A stretch of 21,316 nucleotides of DNA from Verrucomicrobiota bacterium (lineage in GTDB: Bacteria; Verrucomicrobiota; Verrucomicrobiia; Chthoniobacterales; UBA10450). Under the pieces are notes generated by a model, which saw only the letters and a list, made by a program, of their open reading frames with translations, was not told where the DNA came from and did not search any database. The stretch spans positions 6,116-27,431 of the forward strand of contig QHOR01000100.1 in NCBI GenBank assembly GCA_003219395.1, written 5' to 3'. Position numbers and translations under genes: made by a program. This document shows positions 1-7,175 of this stretch, piece after piece; within the stretch, counting starts at the first letter, position 1, and each line of letters starts with the position of its first letter.

Positions 1-62
1 GAAAGCAGTCACGGCGTCGTGGCTGGGAAGTAGTTGCACCAAACGACAGGTTTTTTAAACGA

Positions 63-86
63 GCGGGAACACCTTCCCGCGCTTTT
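63..86 (+). terminator. Intrinsic terminator of a gene upstream of the window
   Basis: A perfect 7-bp stem (GCGGGAA at 63-69, TTCCCGC at 74-80) with a 4-base loop is followed by GC and then TTTT at 83-86. This is a textbook rho-independent terminator reading rightward. No gene in the window precedes it, so it probably ends a + strand gene lying before position 1. It also separates that gene from the KaiC-like gene starting at 153. Confidence 0.7.
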
Positions 87-152
87 AAAATTGCAGTCTC
101 GAAACTACATGGTAGGTGAAGGTACAGTCGTCGCGTTTTCGACGGCAGTATC

Positions 153-1646
153 GTGAAGCGCAAGTCGATCCGGAAATCCGCCACAACTGTCTCAACAGAT
201 GTCCGCGACGGACGCTGCCCCAGCGGAGTTGAGGGACTGGACGAAATCCTCGCGGGTGGGTTGCCGCGCAACTGCTTTTATTTAGTCCAAGGGGACCCTG
301 GGTCCGGCAAGACGACGCTGGCGCTTCAATTTCTTCTCGAGGGAGTACGGCGAGGCGAGAAGGTCTTTTACATTACGCTTTCGGAGACTAAACAAGAGTT
401 GCTCAAAGTGGCGCGGTCCCACGGCTGGTCGATCGACAAGATCCCGGTATTGGATTTGTCCGCGGTTGAAAATCTACTGCGGCCCGAAGCGCAGACGACA
501 GTGTTTCATCCATCCGAAGTGGAGTTGACAAAGGTCAGCCAACTGCTGATCGATGAAGTGCGGAAGGTGCAGCCAGCACGGGTCGCCTTCGATTCGCTTT
601 CTGAATTCCGATTGATGGCCGAAACGGCTTTACGGTACCGGCGCCAACTTCTGACGCTCAAACAGCAATTCGCACAATTCAACAGCACCGTTCTTTTGCT
701 CGACGACAAGATGAACAAGAGGGGAGTGATCGACCCGCATGTGCTCAGCCTCACGCATGGGGTCATTGACATGGAACAACTGTCCCCCGACTACGGCACA
801 TCACGCCGCCGGCTGCGCGTTTCGAAATTGCGGGCCGTAAAATTCCAGGAAGGCTATCATGATTACCTCATTGCGACCGGCGGTTTACGCGTTTTTCCGC
901 GTATGGTCGCCTCTGAGCATTATACCGATTTTGTGCACGGGTCCGTTTCCAGCGGCATCAAGGAACTGGACGCCTTGTTCGGCGGTGGATTGGATCGAGG
1001 AACAACCACTCTCATACTCGGTCAGGCGGGGACTGGCAAATCGACTCTAGCTTTGCAATACGCTGTCCACATGGCTGCTCAAGGTGAACGTTCTATGATA
1101 TTCACTTTTGATGAAACACGAGATGTGATGCTTCGCCGAGCTAAATCGCTGGGGTTCAACTTGGAAAAAGCCATCGAAAACGGCACGATTACAGTACAGC
1201 AGGTCGATCCTGCTGAACTTTCTCCCGGCGAATTCGCGGTGCGTATTTTGCTTGGTGTGGAAGCGGGTTGCAAACTCGTGGCAATTGACAGTCTGAACGG
1301 TTATCTCAACGCCATGCCGGGCGAAAAGTATCTGAACAATCAGCTGCACGAACTCTGCACGTGTCTCAACCACCAGGGGGTCGTCACGATCCTCGTTTTA
1401 GCGCAGAAAGGAGGCACTGCCGCCGCCGAAGCGCCCGTGAACCTTAGTTATCTTTCGGACACCGTGGCAAGCCTGCGATATTTCGAAGCTTACGGTGAAG
1501 TCAAACAAGCAATTTCAATGGTCAAGAAACGCAGCGGAAGACACGAGAAAACCATCCGCGAATTCAAGTTGATATCGGGCAAAGGCATCGTTGTCGGCGA
1601 GCCGCTAAAACGCCCGTCTTCCGTGGCAGTGAGAAGGAACTACTGA
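153..1646 (+). CDS. KaiC-like two-domain RecA-type ATPase
   Basis: The protein has 497 aa and two tandem KaiC/RecA domains (about residues 20-250 and 262-490). Each has a Walker A motif: GDPGSGKT at 47-54 and GQAGTGKS at 290-297. Walker B-like strands are ARVAFDS (142-148) and KLVAIDS (374-380). This is the double-domain layout of cyanobacterial KaiC. Non-cyanobacterial members without KaiA or KaiB are thought to be signalling ATPases or kinases rather than clock parts. At the place matching the KaiC phosphosites Ser431/Thr432, I align Ser432-Tyr433 (context NLSYLSDT), so the Ser is kept and the Thr is replaced. The start is GTG at 153, with no strong Shine-Dalgarno. No kaiA or kaiB is nearby. 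The histidine kinase gene begins 18 bases after the stop, so the two are probably co-transcribed and may act in one pathway. Family assignment is firm; the biological role is unknown. Confidence 0.93.
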   Translation: MKRKSIRKSATTVSTDVRDGRCPSGVEGLDEILAGGLPRNCFYLVQGDPGSGKTTLALQFLLEGVRRGEKVFYITLSETKQELLKVARSHGWSIDKIPVLDLSAVENLLRPEAQTTVFHPSEVELTKVSQLLIDEVRKVQPARVAFDSLSEFRLMAETALRYRRQLLTLKQQFAQFNSTVLLLDDKMNKRGVIDPHVLSLTHGVIDMEQLSPDYGTSRRRLRVSKLRAVKFQEGYHDYLIATGGLRVFPRMVASEHYTDFVHGSVSSGIKELDALFGGGLDRGTTTLILGQAGTGKSTLALQYAVHMAAQGERSMIFTFDETRDVMLRRAKSLGFNLEKAIENGTITVQQVDPAELSPGEFAVRILLGVEAGCKLVAIDSLNGYLNAMPGEKYLNNQLHELCTCLNHQGVVTILVLAQKGGTAAAEAPVNLSYLSDTVASLRYFEAYGEVKQAISMVKKRSGRHEKTIREFKLISGKGIVVGEPLKRPSSVAVRRNY

Positions 1647-1664
1647 AGAATCGCTGAAGAAGGA

Positions 1665-2939
1665 ATGCAGTCGCGGAGAAATTTCAATTCTCGTGCGCCA
1701 AAAGACCGACCATTGATGAATAATGCCACTCACGACGAACACGCACGCATATCGCGAGTGCACAAAGAGGAGCGCGTTATTATCCTTGCACCTGTCGGAC
1801 AGGATGCCGAAGCCATGGCGGCCTTGCTCGATGCCACAGGTTTTGAGACACAAGTCTGCCATGGGCTGGATGAATGTTCCCGAGAAATTACGGATAGCGC
1901 CGGCGTGCTACTGCTTACCGAAGAAGCGCTGGAAACAGTACAAAGTTCGCCTCTTTTGGACGCCCTCAAAGCGCAGCCGCCCTGGTCCGAATTACCGCTC
2001 ATCATTCTCACAAGCGGCGGCGAGTCGCGCCGGGCAGGATTACTCGATTTAGCGGCTGCGGCTGCCGGATCTGTGACTTTGTTGGAGCGACCTGTCAGCA
2101 CCGTGACGTTGATCCGCTCGGTGCAAGTCGCATTACGTTCTCGCCGGCGGCAATACCAGGTGCGGGATCTCGTCACTCAGCTCGAGAACTTGAACCAAAC
2201 CCTGGAAGAGCGGGTCGCTAAGCGCACTGCGGAAGCGTTCGAACGGGCACAAAAGCTCCGACTCCTCTCGGCCGAATTGTCGCTCGCCGAGGAAGCGGAG
2301 CGTCGCCGCATAGCGGAGATGCTACATGAAGATCTACAGCAATTACTCGTGGCGGCGCGGATGCAACTTGCCGCGCTGTGCAGAACCAAAGATGCCGCCC
2401 AACGAGAATCGATCGCCCGCGAAATCTCTGACATACTAGAGCGTTCGTTCCACTTAACGCGATCTCTTAGTGTGGAGCTCGCGCCGCCAGTTTTGCATGA
2501 CGGCGGTCTGGCCGCAGCACTCGAGTGGCTCGCGGCTGAGACACGTAAGAATTACAATGTGAAACTCACAGTCGAGGCCGACCCTGCAGCGAACCCGAAA
2601 GCCGCCGATGTGCGGATTTTCCTGTTCAGAGCTGTGCGCGAGCTACTGCTAAATTCGGTGAAGCACGCCGGAGGCACCTCCGTGCGCATCACGATGCAGC
2701 ATCTGGGGCGAGACAAGCTCCGCATCATCGTCGCGGATGGTGGTCCCGGGTTTGACCCCAGCTCACTCGACACACAACGAACCCGTCAAACCTTTGGTCT
2801 TCTCAACATTCGGGAACGGGTAAGCAACTTCGGAGGCAAGTTCCATATCGACAGCGGACCCAATCGCGGCACGCGAGTAACGCTCTCGCTTTTCGGCGGC
2901 TCCCCGGCCGAGATTAACTTAGCCAATGGGTCAAGGTGA
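1665..2939 (+). CDS. Sensor histidine kinase (HisKA_3/HATPase_c) with degenerate N-terminal receiver domain
   Basis: The protein has 424 aa, or 407 aa if it starts at the in-frame ATG at 1716; the GAAGAAGGA run touches the 1665 ATG, so the start is open. Order: receiver-like fold (about 37-158), coiled coil (165-205), HisKA_3 dimerisation helix with the phosphoacceptor His221 (motif EMLHEDLQQLL), then an ATPase domain with the N box RELLLNSVKHA (325-335) and the G1 motif DGGPGFD (358-364). There are no membrane segments, so it should be cytosolic. In the receiver-like part the usual phosphorylated Asp is missing (VLLLTEEAL around 81-89), the N-terminal acidic pair is not evident, and the conserved Lys is replaced (ERP at 141-143). 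It cannot be phosphorylated in the normal way and is probably a pseudo-receiver used for protein contact. No response regulator follows within the window. It pairs with the KaiC-like gene just upstream. Confidence 0.9.
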   Translation: MQSRRNFNSRAPKDRPLMNNATHDEHARISRVHKEERVIILAPVGQDAEAMAALLDATGFETQVCHGLDECSREITDSAGVLLLTEEALETVQSSPLLDALKAQPPWSELPLIILTSGGESRRAGLLDLAAAAAGSVTLLERPVSTVTLIRSVQVALRSRRRQYQVRDLVTQLENLNQTLEERVAKRTAEAFERAQKLRLLSAELSLAEEAERRRIAEMLHEDLQQLLVAARMQLAALCRTKDAAQRESIAREISDILERSFHLTRSLSVELAPPVLHDGGLAAALEWLAAETRKNYNVKLTVEADPAANPKAADVRIFLFRAVRELLLNSVKHAGGTSVRITMQHLGRDKLRIIVADGGPGFDPSSLDTQRTRQTFGLLNIRERVSNFGGKFHIDSGPNRGTRVTLSLFGGSPAEINLANGSR

Positions 2940-3010
2940 CCAGAGACGACCAAGCTCGGTTATCTTAACGGCGATGGACGAACACGCCGAACTCCGGCGG
3001 TCGTACGTAC

Positions 3011-3042
3011 GCAAAAAGCGGCGTGAGTTGCCTCCCGCCGCT
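3011..3042 (-). terminator. Intrinsic terminator of the small Q/G/R-rich gene
   Basis: The arms AGCGGCG (3017-3023) and CGCCGCT (3036-3042) form a perfect 7-bp stem with a 12-base loop. On the minus strand the stem runs into a TTTTT tract (3017-3013), as expected for a rho-independent terminator. It lies 48 bases past the stop expected for the small minus-strand gene at 3091-3305. On the + strand there is only a short TT after the stem, so it would end the KaiC/kinase transcript poorly. Confidence 0.6.
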
Positions 3043-3090
3043 CGTTAATGCAAGACGCAAACACCAAGCGCCTAGGCTCTCTTATGCAAG

Positions 3091-3305
3091 CTCAGCTTGC
3101 ACCGCCTTGTTGGCCGCCGCCACGTTGCCGGCCTCCTTCGCCACCCTGCTTGTCACGCTCGCGCTGTTGGCGTTCACGTTCCTGTTTGTCCCGATCTCCT
3201 TGTTGGCTGCCACCGCCCTTCTGTCCGCCGCCACCTTGTTGGGCCGCCTTGCTGTCCCGCGCCTTGTGGTTTGATGGGTTCGTTCCGATTACGTCGTGTT
3301 TCCAT
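3091..3305 (-). pseudogene. Small Gln/Gly/Arg-rich hydrophilic protein gene, frame-broken
   Basis: ATG at 3305 is preceded by a good ribosome binding site (AAGAAAGG, then 4 bases). The first 21 codons read METRRNRNEPIKPQGAGQQG and then Gly. At a CCC run (3241-3243) the frame is lost, and the original frame stops after 43 codons. In the next frame the reading becomes a clearly biased Gln/Gly/Lys/Arg/Asp sequence (QQGGGGQKGGGSQQGDRDK, then repeated Gln/Arg/Glu). Removing one C at 3241-3243 joins the two parts without a seam. A second one-base removal at the GGG near 3120 would let it end in GGGQQGGAS and TGA at 3091, giving 70 aa. Without the second change the frame ends differently at about 3072. 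The terminator just downstream supports a real transcription unit. The composition recalls small KGG/QGG-type stress proteins, but I cannot assign a family. It is either a recent pseudogene or sequence error in a G/C-rich low-complexity tract. Confidence 0.5.
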
Positions 3306-3654
3306 AGTGCCTTTCTTTGTTAGTTAGTGAGTTCGCTGATGTCCTTTCGCTCGTTCAACTCGGCTTGGAATGAAAACGTTGCAATCGGGAGGACGGATGA
3401 TTGTCTAATCAGACAAAGTCCTAGACTCTCCTATCTTTTTCGCACGCCCGGATCGCGACTTGAGCCTCTCGCTGTGGGGGAGCCCACTCGCGCACTCGGA
3501 TTGATACGCATCCAGTTAACCCTGCTTATCGACCCAAGTTACGACAGTGGTCGAAGCTGCTGACTCGTGGGCATCTCCCAGTCTGTTTGATTCGAAAATG
3601 GTCAAGGACAATTCTACCTTTCACCTACGGGGCGCACGTCTCGCGAGCGTCACG
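3306..3654. other. Intergenic region with no recognised gene; one short perfect palindrome
   Basis: No coding frame here has a convincing start or family resemblance. It lies between two minus-strand genes, so it should hold the promoter of the small Q/G/R-rich gene (near 3306-3400) and the end of the transporter transcript. I could not place a good -35/-10 pair. The only clear structure is an inverted repeat, TTGTCT (3401-3406) and AGACAA (3411-3416) with a 4-base loop, followed at once by a weaker one, AGTC and GACT (3417-3427). Confidence 0.4.
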
Positions 3655-4800
3655 TTAGCTAAGAAATTCTGCTAGCGGCTCCATCGGTTTGATGTGAGCG
3701 CATAAGATCTTAAAAGCGGCCAGGATCGGTACCGCTAAGATGATGCCCACGATTCCCCACATCCAGCCCCAGAATGTCAGAGAGAGCAGGATAATTACCG
3801 GATTTAAAGTAAGCGAGCGCCCCATAACCCATGGGGTGATGAAACTGCCCTCCAATGTGCCAAAGGCGAGATAGACGGCAGGAAAGATCAGGGCGTACCC
3901 GAGACTGTCAAAGCTGAGAGTGGCGCCGATAGTCATGGAGATGATGCCTGTGAGCGCGCCCAGGTAAGGAACAAAATTAAGCAACGCGACCATCACACCC
4001 CACATAACAGGATTCCGCAGACCGAGCAGGCCAACTGCGGTTCCGACAGCTAGGCCAAGACAGACGTTAATCGCGGTGATGGTGAAAAGATAACGCGAGA
4101 CTTGTGATTCAATGTCATGCGCGATTGCGACAGCCGTCTTCTTATCTGCGAATGTTGGCAACAGCTTGACCAGCTTGGCGATGAAGACCTGATCGTAGAC
4201 GAGGAGGAAATAGAGCAAAATTAACGACAAAACAGCGCTGGCGATAAACTCTGGTGTGCGCGTGAAGAATGTCTCAGCAATCGGATGCCGCTTTACTTCC
4301 ACTGTTTTAGTTTCCGCAGTGGTTGTGGCCAGCTTCTCGATTTCGCCGGTCGCTTGGGTCATTTGGGCCACCGATCTTTTTACAGGCAGAAGCTTGTGCT
4401 GCAGCTCTATCAAGCCGGCCGGTGCTTTCTGGAGCCACGCCACCGTAGGCGTAGCTAGTGCTGAGATCCCAGAGCCGATCAGTGCTAGAAGTCCGATCAG
4501 GATTAATGCCGCGCCCACAGACAATGGAATCTTCAATCTGGCGAGCCCCCGCACGATCGGCCTCAACAGAAAGCTAAGCAGCAGTGCAAGGACGATCGGC
4601 AGGAGAATCGAGCGCATGAAGTACATGGTGTAAAAGACTGCCAGGATAAACAGGCCAGTAAGGGCAATTGACCTGATATCGAACGGCTTTTGCAACAGTT
4701 CCGCGGTGCGCAAGCGGGCACGGGATGTGACCTTTGCCGCTTGATTTTCGTCGTCGGAAACATCAGCGCGCGATTCCACGTTTACCGGGGGCGAAGCCAT
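3655..4800 (-). CDS. AI-2E family transporter (PerM/TqsA-like membrane protein)
   Basis: The protein has 381 aa, the usual length of the AI-2E/PerM/YdiK family. A hydrophilic N-terminus (1-42) is followed by a pair of hydrophobic segments (about 45-80) and another at about 94-117. A soluble stretch of charged and amphipathic sequence follows (120-180), and then five or so hydrophobic segments (about 183-205, 240-262, 264-290, 300-315, 333-365). Family marks seen are NFVPYLG (275-281) and GRSLTLNPVIILLSLTFWGW (327-346). Members export small molecules (AI-2 for TqsA) or act in ion and pH homeostasis; the substrate cannot be read from sequence. ATG at 4800 has no clear Shine-Dalgarno. With the MscS channel it gives the region an envelope/osmotic flavour, but they are not in one operon. 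Confidence 0.9.
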   Translation of the reverse strand: MASPPVNVESRADVSDDENQAAKVTSRARLRTAELLQKPFDIRSIALTGLFILAVFYTMYFMRSILLPIVLALLLSFLLRPIVRGLARLKIPLSVGAALILIGLLALIGSGISALATPTVAWLQKAPAGLIELQHKLLPVKRSVAQMTQATGEIEKLATTTAETKTVEVKRHPIAETFFTRTPEFIASAVLSLILLYFLLVYDQVFIAKLVKLLPTFADKKTAVAIAHDIESQVSRYLFTITAINVCLGLAVGTAVGLLGLRNPVMWGVMVALLNFVPYLGALTGIISMTIGATLSFDSLGYALIFPAVYLAFGTLEGSFITPWVMGRSLTLNPVIILLSLTFWGWMWGIVGIILAVPILAAFKILCAHIKPMEPLAEFLS

Positions 4801-4901
4801 CTATGCTCATGAATCGCATGGTACTTTGCATCCACGCGCCTCAGTGTTCTGCTTGCTGATACGATGCGAATGGCGGTTTAGACCTGGTTCTGCTGATCGT
4901 A

Positions 4902-5264
4902 CTAGGTGTCCTTTCGTTTTCGACAGGACTGCAGTGCTCGGCCTCTTCGCGTAATCAGGCAAAACCAATTGCGCTCCATCTCCATCATCGCAATCTTTAC
5001 CAAGACGGCGTCCGTTGGCCACACCCATTCTATCGGCATCGCATCACAATATTTGGTCGGGCAAGTGATGCGCAGCGACCTGTTTTCACGTGTGCCCATA
5101 GTCACTTTAATTTCCCGGCCGGTAATGATTTCGCCGCAAACCAGGCAATAACGTTTCTCATCCAGGCAGTGCCACTGCCGGAATCGATCAACTCGTTGCA
5201 ACACCGCAAGTTTTGCATCATCGGATAATCTAACGGTAGAGACAGCCATCATGATCGAAAACAT
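4902..5264 (-). CDS. Small Cys-rich protein, possible zinc ribbon, function unknown
   Basis: With the start at 5264 the protein has 120 aa. I chose this start because GGAGG (5275-5271) lies 6 bases before the ATG; another ATG directly abuts it at 5267, and an upstream reading extends to 5288. The core holds a CLVC pair (Cys40 and Cys43 from this start) and, about 25 residues later, CPTKYC (Cys68, Cys73), which could bind one zinc. Around them are the stretches GEIITGREI and MPIEWVWPTD. I recognise the style (RYCLVCG...SGREI...CP...C) from uncharacterised proteins of soil Verrucomicrobia-like genomes, but this is memory, not a search. It has no signal peptide or membrane segment and is probably cytosolic. 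The last 20 residues are basic. No function should be assigned. Confidence 0.7.
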   Translation of the reverse strand: MFSIMMAVSTVRLSDDAKLAVLQRVDRFRQWHCLDEKRYCLVCGEIITGREIKVTMGTRENRSLRITCPTKYCDAMPIEWVWPTDAVLVKIAMMEMERNWFCLITRRGRALQSCRKRKDT

Positions 5265-5452
5265 CATGTTCCTCCGAGCACTACACAATGCGGCAGACGC
5301 CGGATTGGTGTATCAGTGAAAACCCCAGTACTTTGACTTCGGTTCTGATAGAAGAAGCGTAATCATAACCGTGGTCCAGCGTTGATGAGCTCCGGTGATG
5401 TGGCAATACATGACGAAACCATACGAGCGGTTGTGCGTAGATGTACGCAAAT

Positions 5453-5494
5453 CGCGCCCTCGCTGTTCTCCCAAAGGAAGAACAGGAAGGCGCG
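5453..5494 (-). terminator. Strong two-part hairpin downstream of the secreted poly-Thr protein gene
   Basis: The outer arms CGCGCC (5453-5458) and GGCGCG (5489-5494) and the inner arms CTGTTCT (5463-5469) and AGAACAG (5479-5485) pair perfectly, with a small internal loop and a 9-base apical loop. It lies 32 bases past the stop of the minus-strand gene at 5526-5855, a normal place for its terminator. On the minus strand only ATTTGC follows, so the T tract is weak. It may work as an RNA 3' end or stability hairpin. Confidence 0.5.
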
Positions 5495-5525
5495 AGGAGA
5501 GAAACGAGCCTAATCCTTGTGGCTC

Positions 5526-5855
5526 TTAATCCTCATCGACTATAACGCGATCAACCATCATGTTGTCGCCAGTGCCGACGTAATGGACCCTGACTGGAAC
5601 ACCTACCTTAACTCTCGTTCTTACGGTATCTTCATCCAGGGTCTTACCGCTCCGCGTAACATAAGTAACGGTCTTTCCGAAGTGGTAAGTACGCGGCCCG
5701 GAGCTTTCCCTGAGCACAATGGTATTGCCCGGAGTGAACTCGGTGATCGTGCCATTGCCTTCCGTCGTGGTTGTTGTTGTGGTCGTCTGCGAGACTTGTC
5801 CCCACGCAAACGGCGCCACAACTGCCAAGGCTATACTGAGTAATAGTTGTTTCAT
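5526..5855 (-). CDS. Small secreted protein with poly-Thr tract, unknown function
   Basis: The protein has 109 aa. The N-terminus (MKQLLLSIALAVVAPFAWGQ) is a classical Sec signal peptide: Lys2, a hydrophobic core, and probable cleavage after Ala17-Trp18-Gly19. Directly after it comes VSQ and a run of eight Thr (about 24-31), probably an exposed linker or glycosylation-prone stretch. The rest is a compact beta-rich sequence (EFTPGNTIVLRES, RTYHFGKTVTYV, VKVGVPVRVHYVGTGDNMMV) that could form one small beta-barrel. The start is supported by AAAGGA about 7 bases before the ATG. The mature protein should be periplasmic or secreted. It appears to be a single-gene unit with its own downstream hairpin at 5453-5494. 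No family function is known to me. Confidence 0.75.
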   Translation of the reverse strand: MKQLLLSIALAVVAPFAWGQVSQTTTTTTTTEGNGTITEFTPGNTIVLRESSGPRTYHFGKTVTYVTRSGKTLDEDTVRTRVKVGVPVRVHYVGTGDNMMVDRVIVDED

Positions 5856-5950
5856 ACTGTTTCCTTTTGTTTCTTGCGCGCGGGCGAACGTTTCCGCTGC
5901 CGATGTTTCCTCGACTGCGGAAAGGACGTCCGGCGTTTTACACTCTTAAT

Positions 5951-5970
5951 CGAAGGTAAGCTATCCTTCG
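5951..5970 (-). terminator. Short hairpin after the HhH-PHP gene, weak terminator candidate
   Basis: CGAAGG (5951-5956) and CCTTCG (5965-5970) form a 6-bp stem, extendable by TA/TA with one bulge. It lies 47 bases downstream of the minus-strand HhH-PHP stop and upstream of the secreted-protein gene. The sequence after it on the minus strand (ATTAAG) has no real T tract, so it may be only a weak terminator or an mRNA-end hairpin. Confidence 0.3.
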
Positions 5971-6016
5971 GCCGTGACTGGCAGCCTCAGGCAGGCAGGT
6001 ATCCACGGCGGTGGCA

Positions 6017-7072
6017 CTAGTTCTTAACTGCGCCTGCGTGGTGTATTTGCGCTCGCCAGTTCCTCAGGTCTGAGACTGACATGAAATTGATGATTTGTTG
6101 TGACGGAATCTTCGCTTTCAATGCAGCAGCTAGCCCAAGCTCGATAAACTCTAGCTGCCATGGATGATGAGCATCCGTGCCGATCGAAATACGAGTTCCA
6201 TGTTCCCGCGCGAGTCGTAGCAGGCGGACATTCAAATCCTGCCGATCAGGATAACAGTCAATTTCCAGCGCCTTATCAAGCTGGGCTGCTTCCGCGAAAA
6301 CCCGCGGCCAGTCTGCACTCAAGCCGATTCGATAGTTGTAAATGCGGCCGCGCGGATGGCCCAGGATTTGAATGTTTGGATTGCGTAATGCTGCAAGGTA
6401 CCGGTCGGTTTGGTCTTGAGTGGTCCGCAGAGAAGAATGAAACGAACCCAGAACTATATCCAGGCGCGATAAACAATTTGGCAGCATATCTCCTTCGCCG
6501 CGCGGATTAAGGTTCAGTTCGACGGACCGGAGCACGGTTAATTTTGCGCCCGATCGTGAGGTTAAGATATTGACGCTCTCTATTTCTTTTCCCTGTTCTC
6601 TCAAGCTGGCTTCGTCTATTCCGCCCGCAATTTTCAAGCTCTTAGAATGATCGGTAATGGAAATGTAATCGTATCCCCGCTCTTTCGCCGCATCGGCCAT
6701 TTCGGCGATTGTTCCTGATCCGTCACTCCAACGAGTGTGCATCTGTAAATCACCGCGCAGGTTTTTTGCCCAGGCGGGCTTTCGTGCTAATAGCTGTTTC
6801 GCTTCCGCGCGCGAAATGAAATCCTGGCGAATCGCGGGAGGTTTCGTGATTACTGGTGGCGGCTTATCAAGCCATCGATGGATCTGTTTTTCAATGAATG
6901 GGCCGATGCCGCGCAGTTCAGTTAGCGAACGATTTTGGGCCGCGAGATCAATCACGTTTTCCGGCCATAAGAACGCACTACGAGCAGCCCGTCGAAAAGC
7001 GCGCGATAGAATTCCTGTCTCCTCTTCTGCCTGTCTGGAGAGCAGCTCCGCGAGCTCCGTATTCGATAACAC
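6017..7072 (-). CDS. HhH and PHP domain phosphoesterase (PolX-like C-terminal half without polymerase)
   Basis: The protein has 351 aa. A helix-hairpin-helix segment (LTELRGIGPFIEKQIHRW, about 50-67) is followed by a PHP metal-dependent phosphoesterase domain (about 107-340). PHP metal-binding motifs are visible: DLQMHTRWSDG (108-118), ITDHS (139-143), VELN (184-187), GSFHSS (209-214), GHPRGR (238-243), EID (270-272) and GTDAHH (298-303). In bacterial family X polymerases the same PHP domain sits behind a nucleotidyltransferase; here that catalytic part is absent and only the small HhH part remains. A role as a DNA repair nuclease or phosphatase (3'-phosphatase or AP/exonuclease like PolX PHP) is an inference. 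The gene diverges from the MscS gene across a 103-bp gap. Confidence 0.85.
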   Translation of the reverse strand: MLSNTELAELLSRQAEEETGILSRAFRRAARSAFLWPENVIDLAAQNRSLTELRGIGPFIEKQIHRWLDKPPPVITKPPAIRQDFISRAEAKQLLARKPAWAKNLRGDLQMHTRWSDGSGTIAEMADAAKERGYDYISITDHSKSLKIAGGIDEASLREQGKEIESVNILTSRSGAKLTVLRSVELNLNPRGEGDMLPNCLSRLDIVLGSFHSSLRTTQDQTDRYLAALRNPNIQILGHPRGRIYNYRIGLSADWPRVFAEAAQLDKALEIDCYPDRQDLNVRLLRLAREHGTRISIGTDAHHPWQLEFIELGLAAALKAKIPSQQIINFMSVSDLRNWRAQIHHAGAVKN

Positions 7073-7175
7073 ATCTAGGAATCGGTTCGGCTACCGTCTT
7101 CAGTGGCGTCTAAACTGGTCACGACATTACGGCGCATTGGCACCCGTTCCTTTCTTTCGGCGCGATGTAATAGTG

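Noticed and set aside
3023..3563. + strand ORFs rich in Ala/Leu/Pro
   Set aside because: They are the mirror of the minus-strand Q/G/R-rich gene; hydrophobic Leu/Ala/Pro runs arise from reading Gln/Gly codons backwards.
6735..7175. N-terminal extension of the MscS frame by 147 codons
   Set aside because: It lies antisense to the well-supported HhH-PHP gene and has no family resemblance; ATG 7176 gives a normal MscS start.
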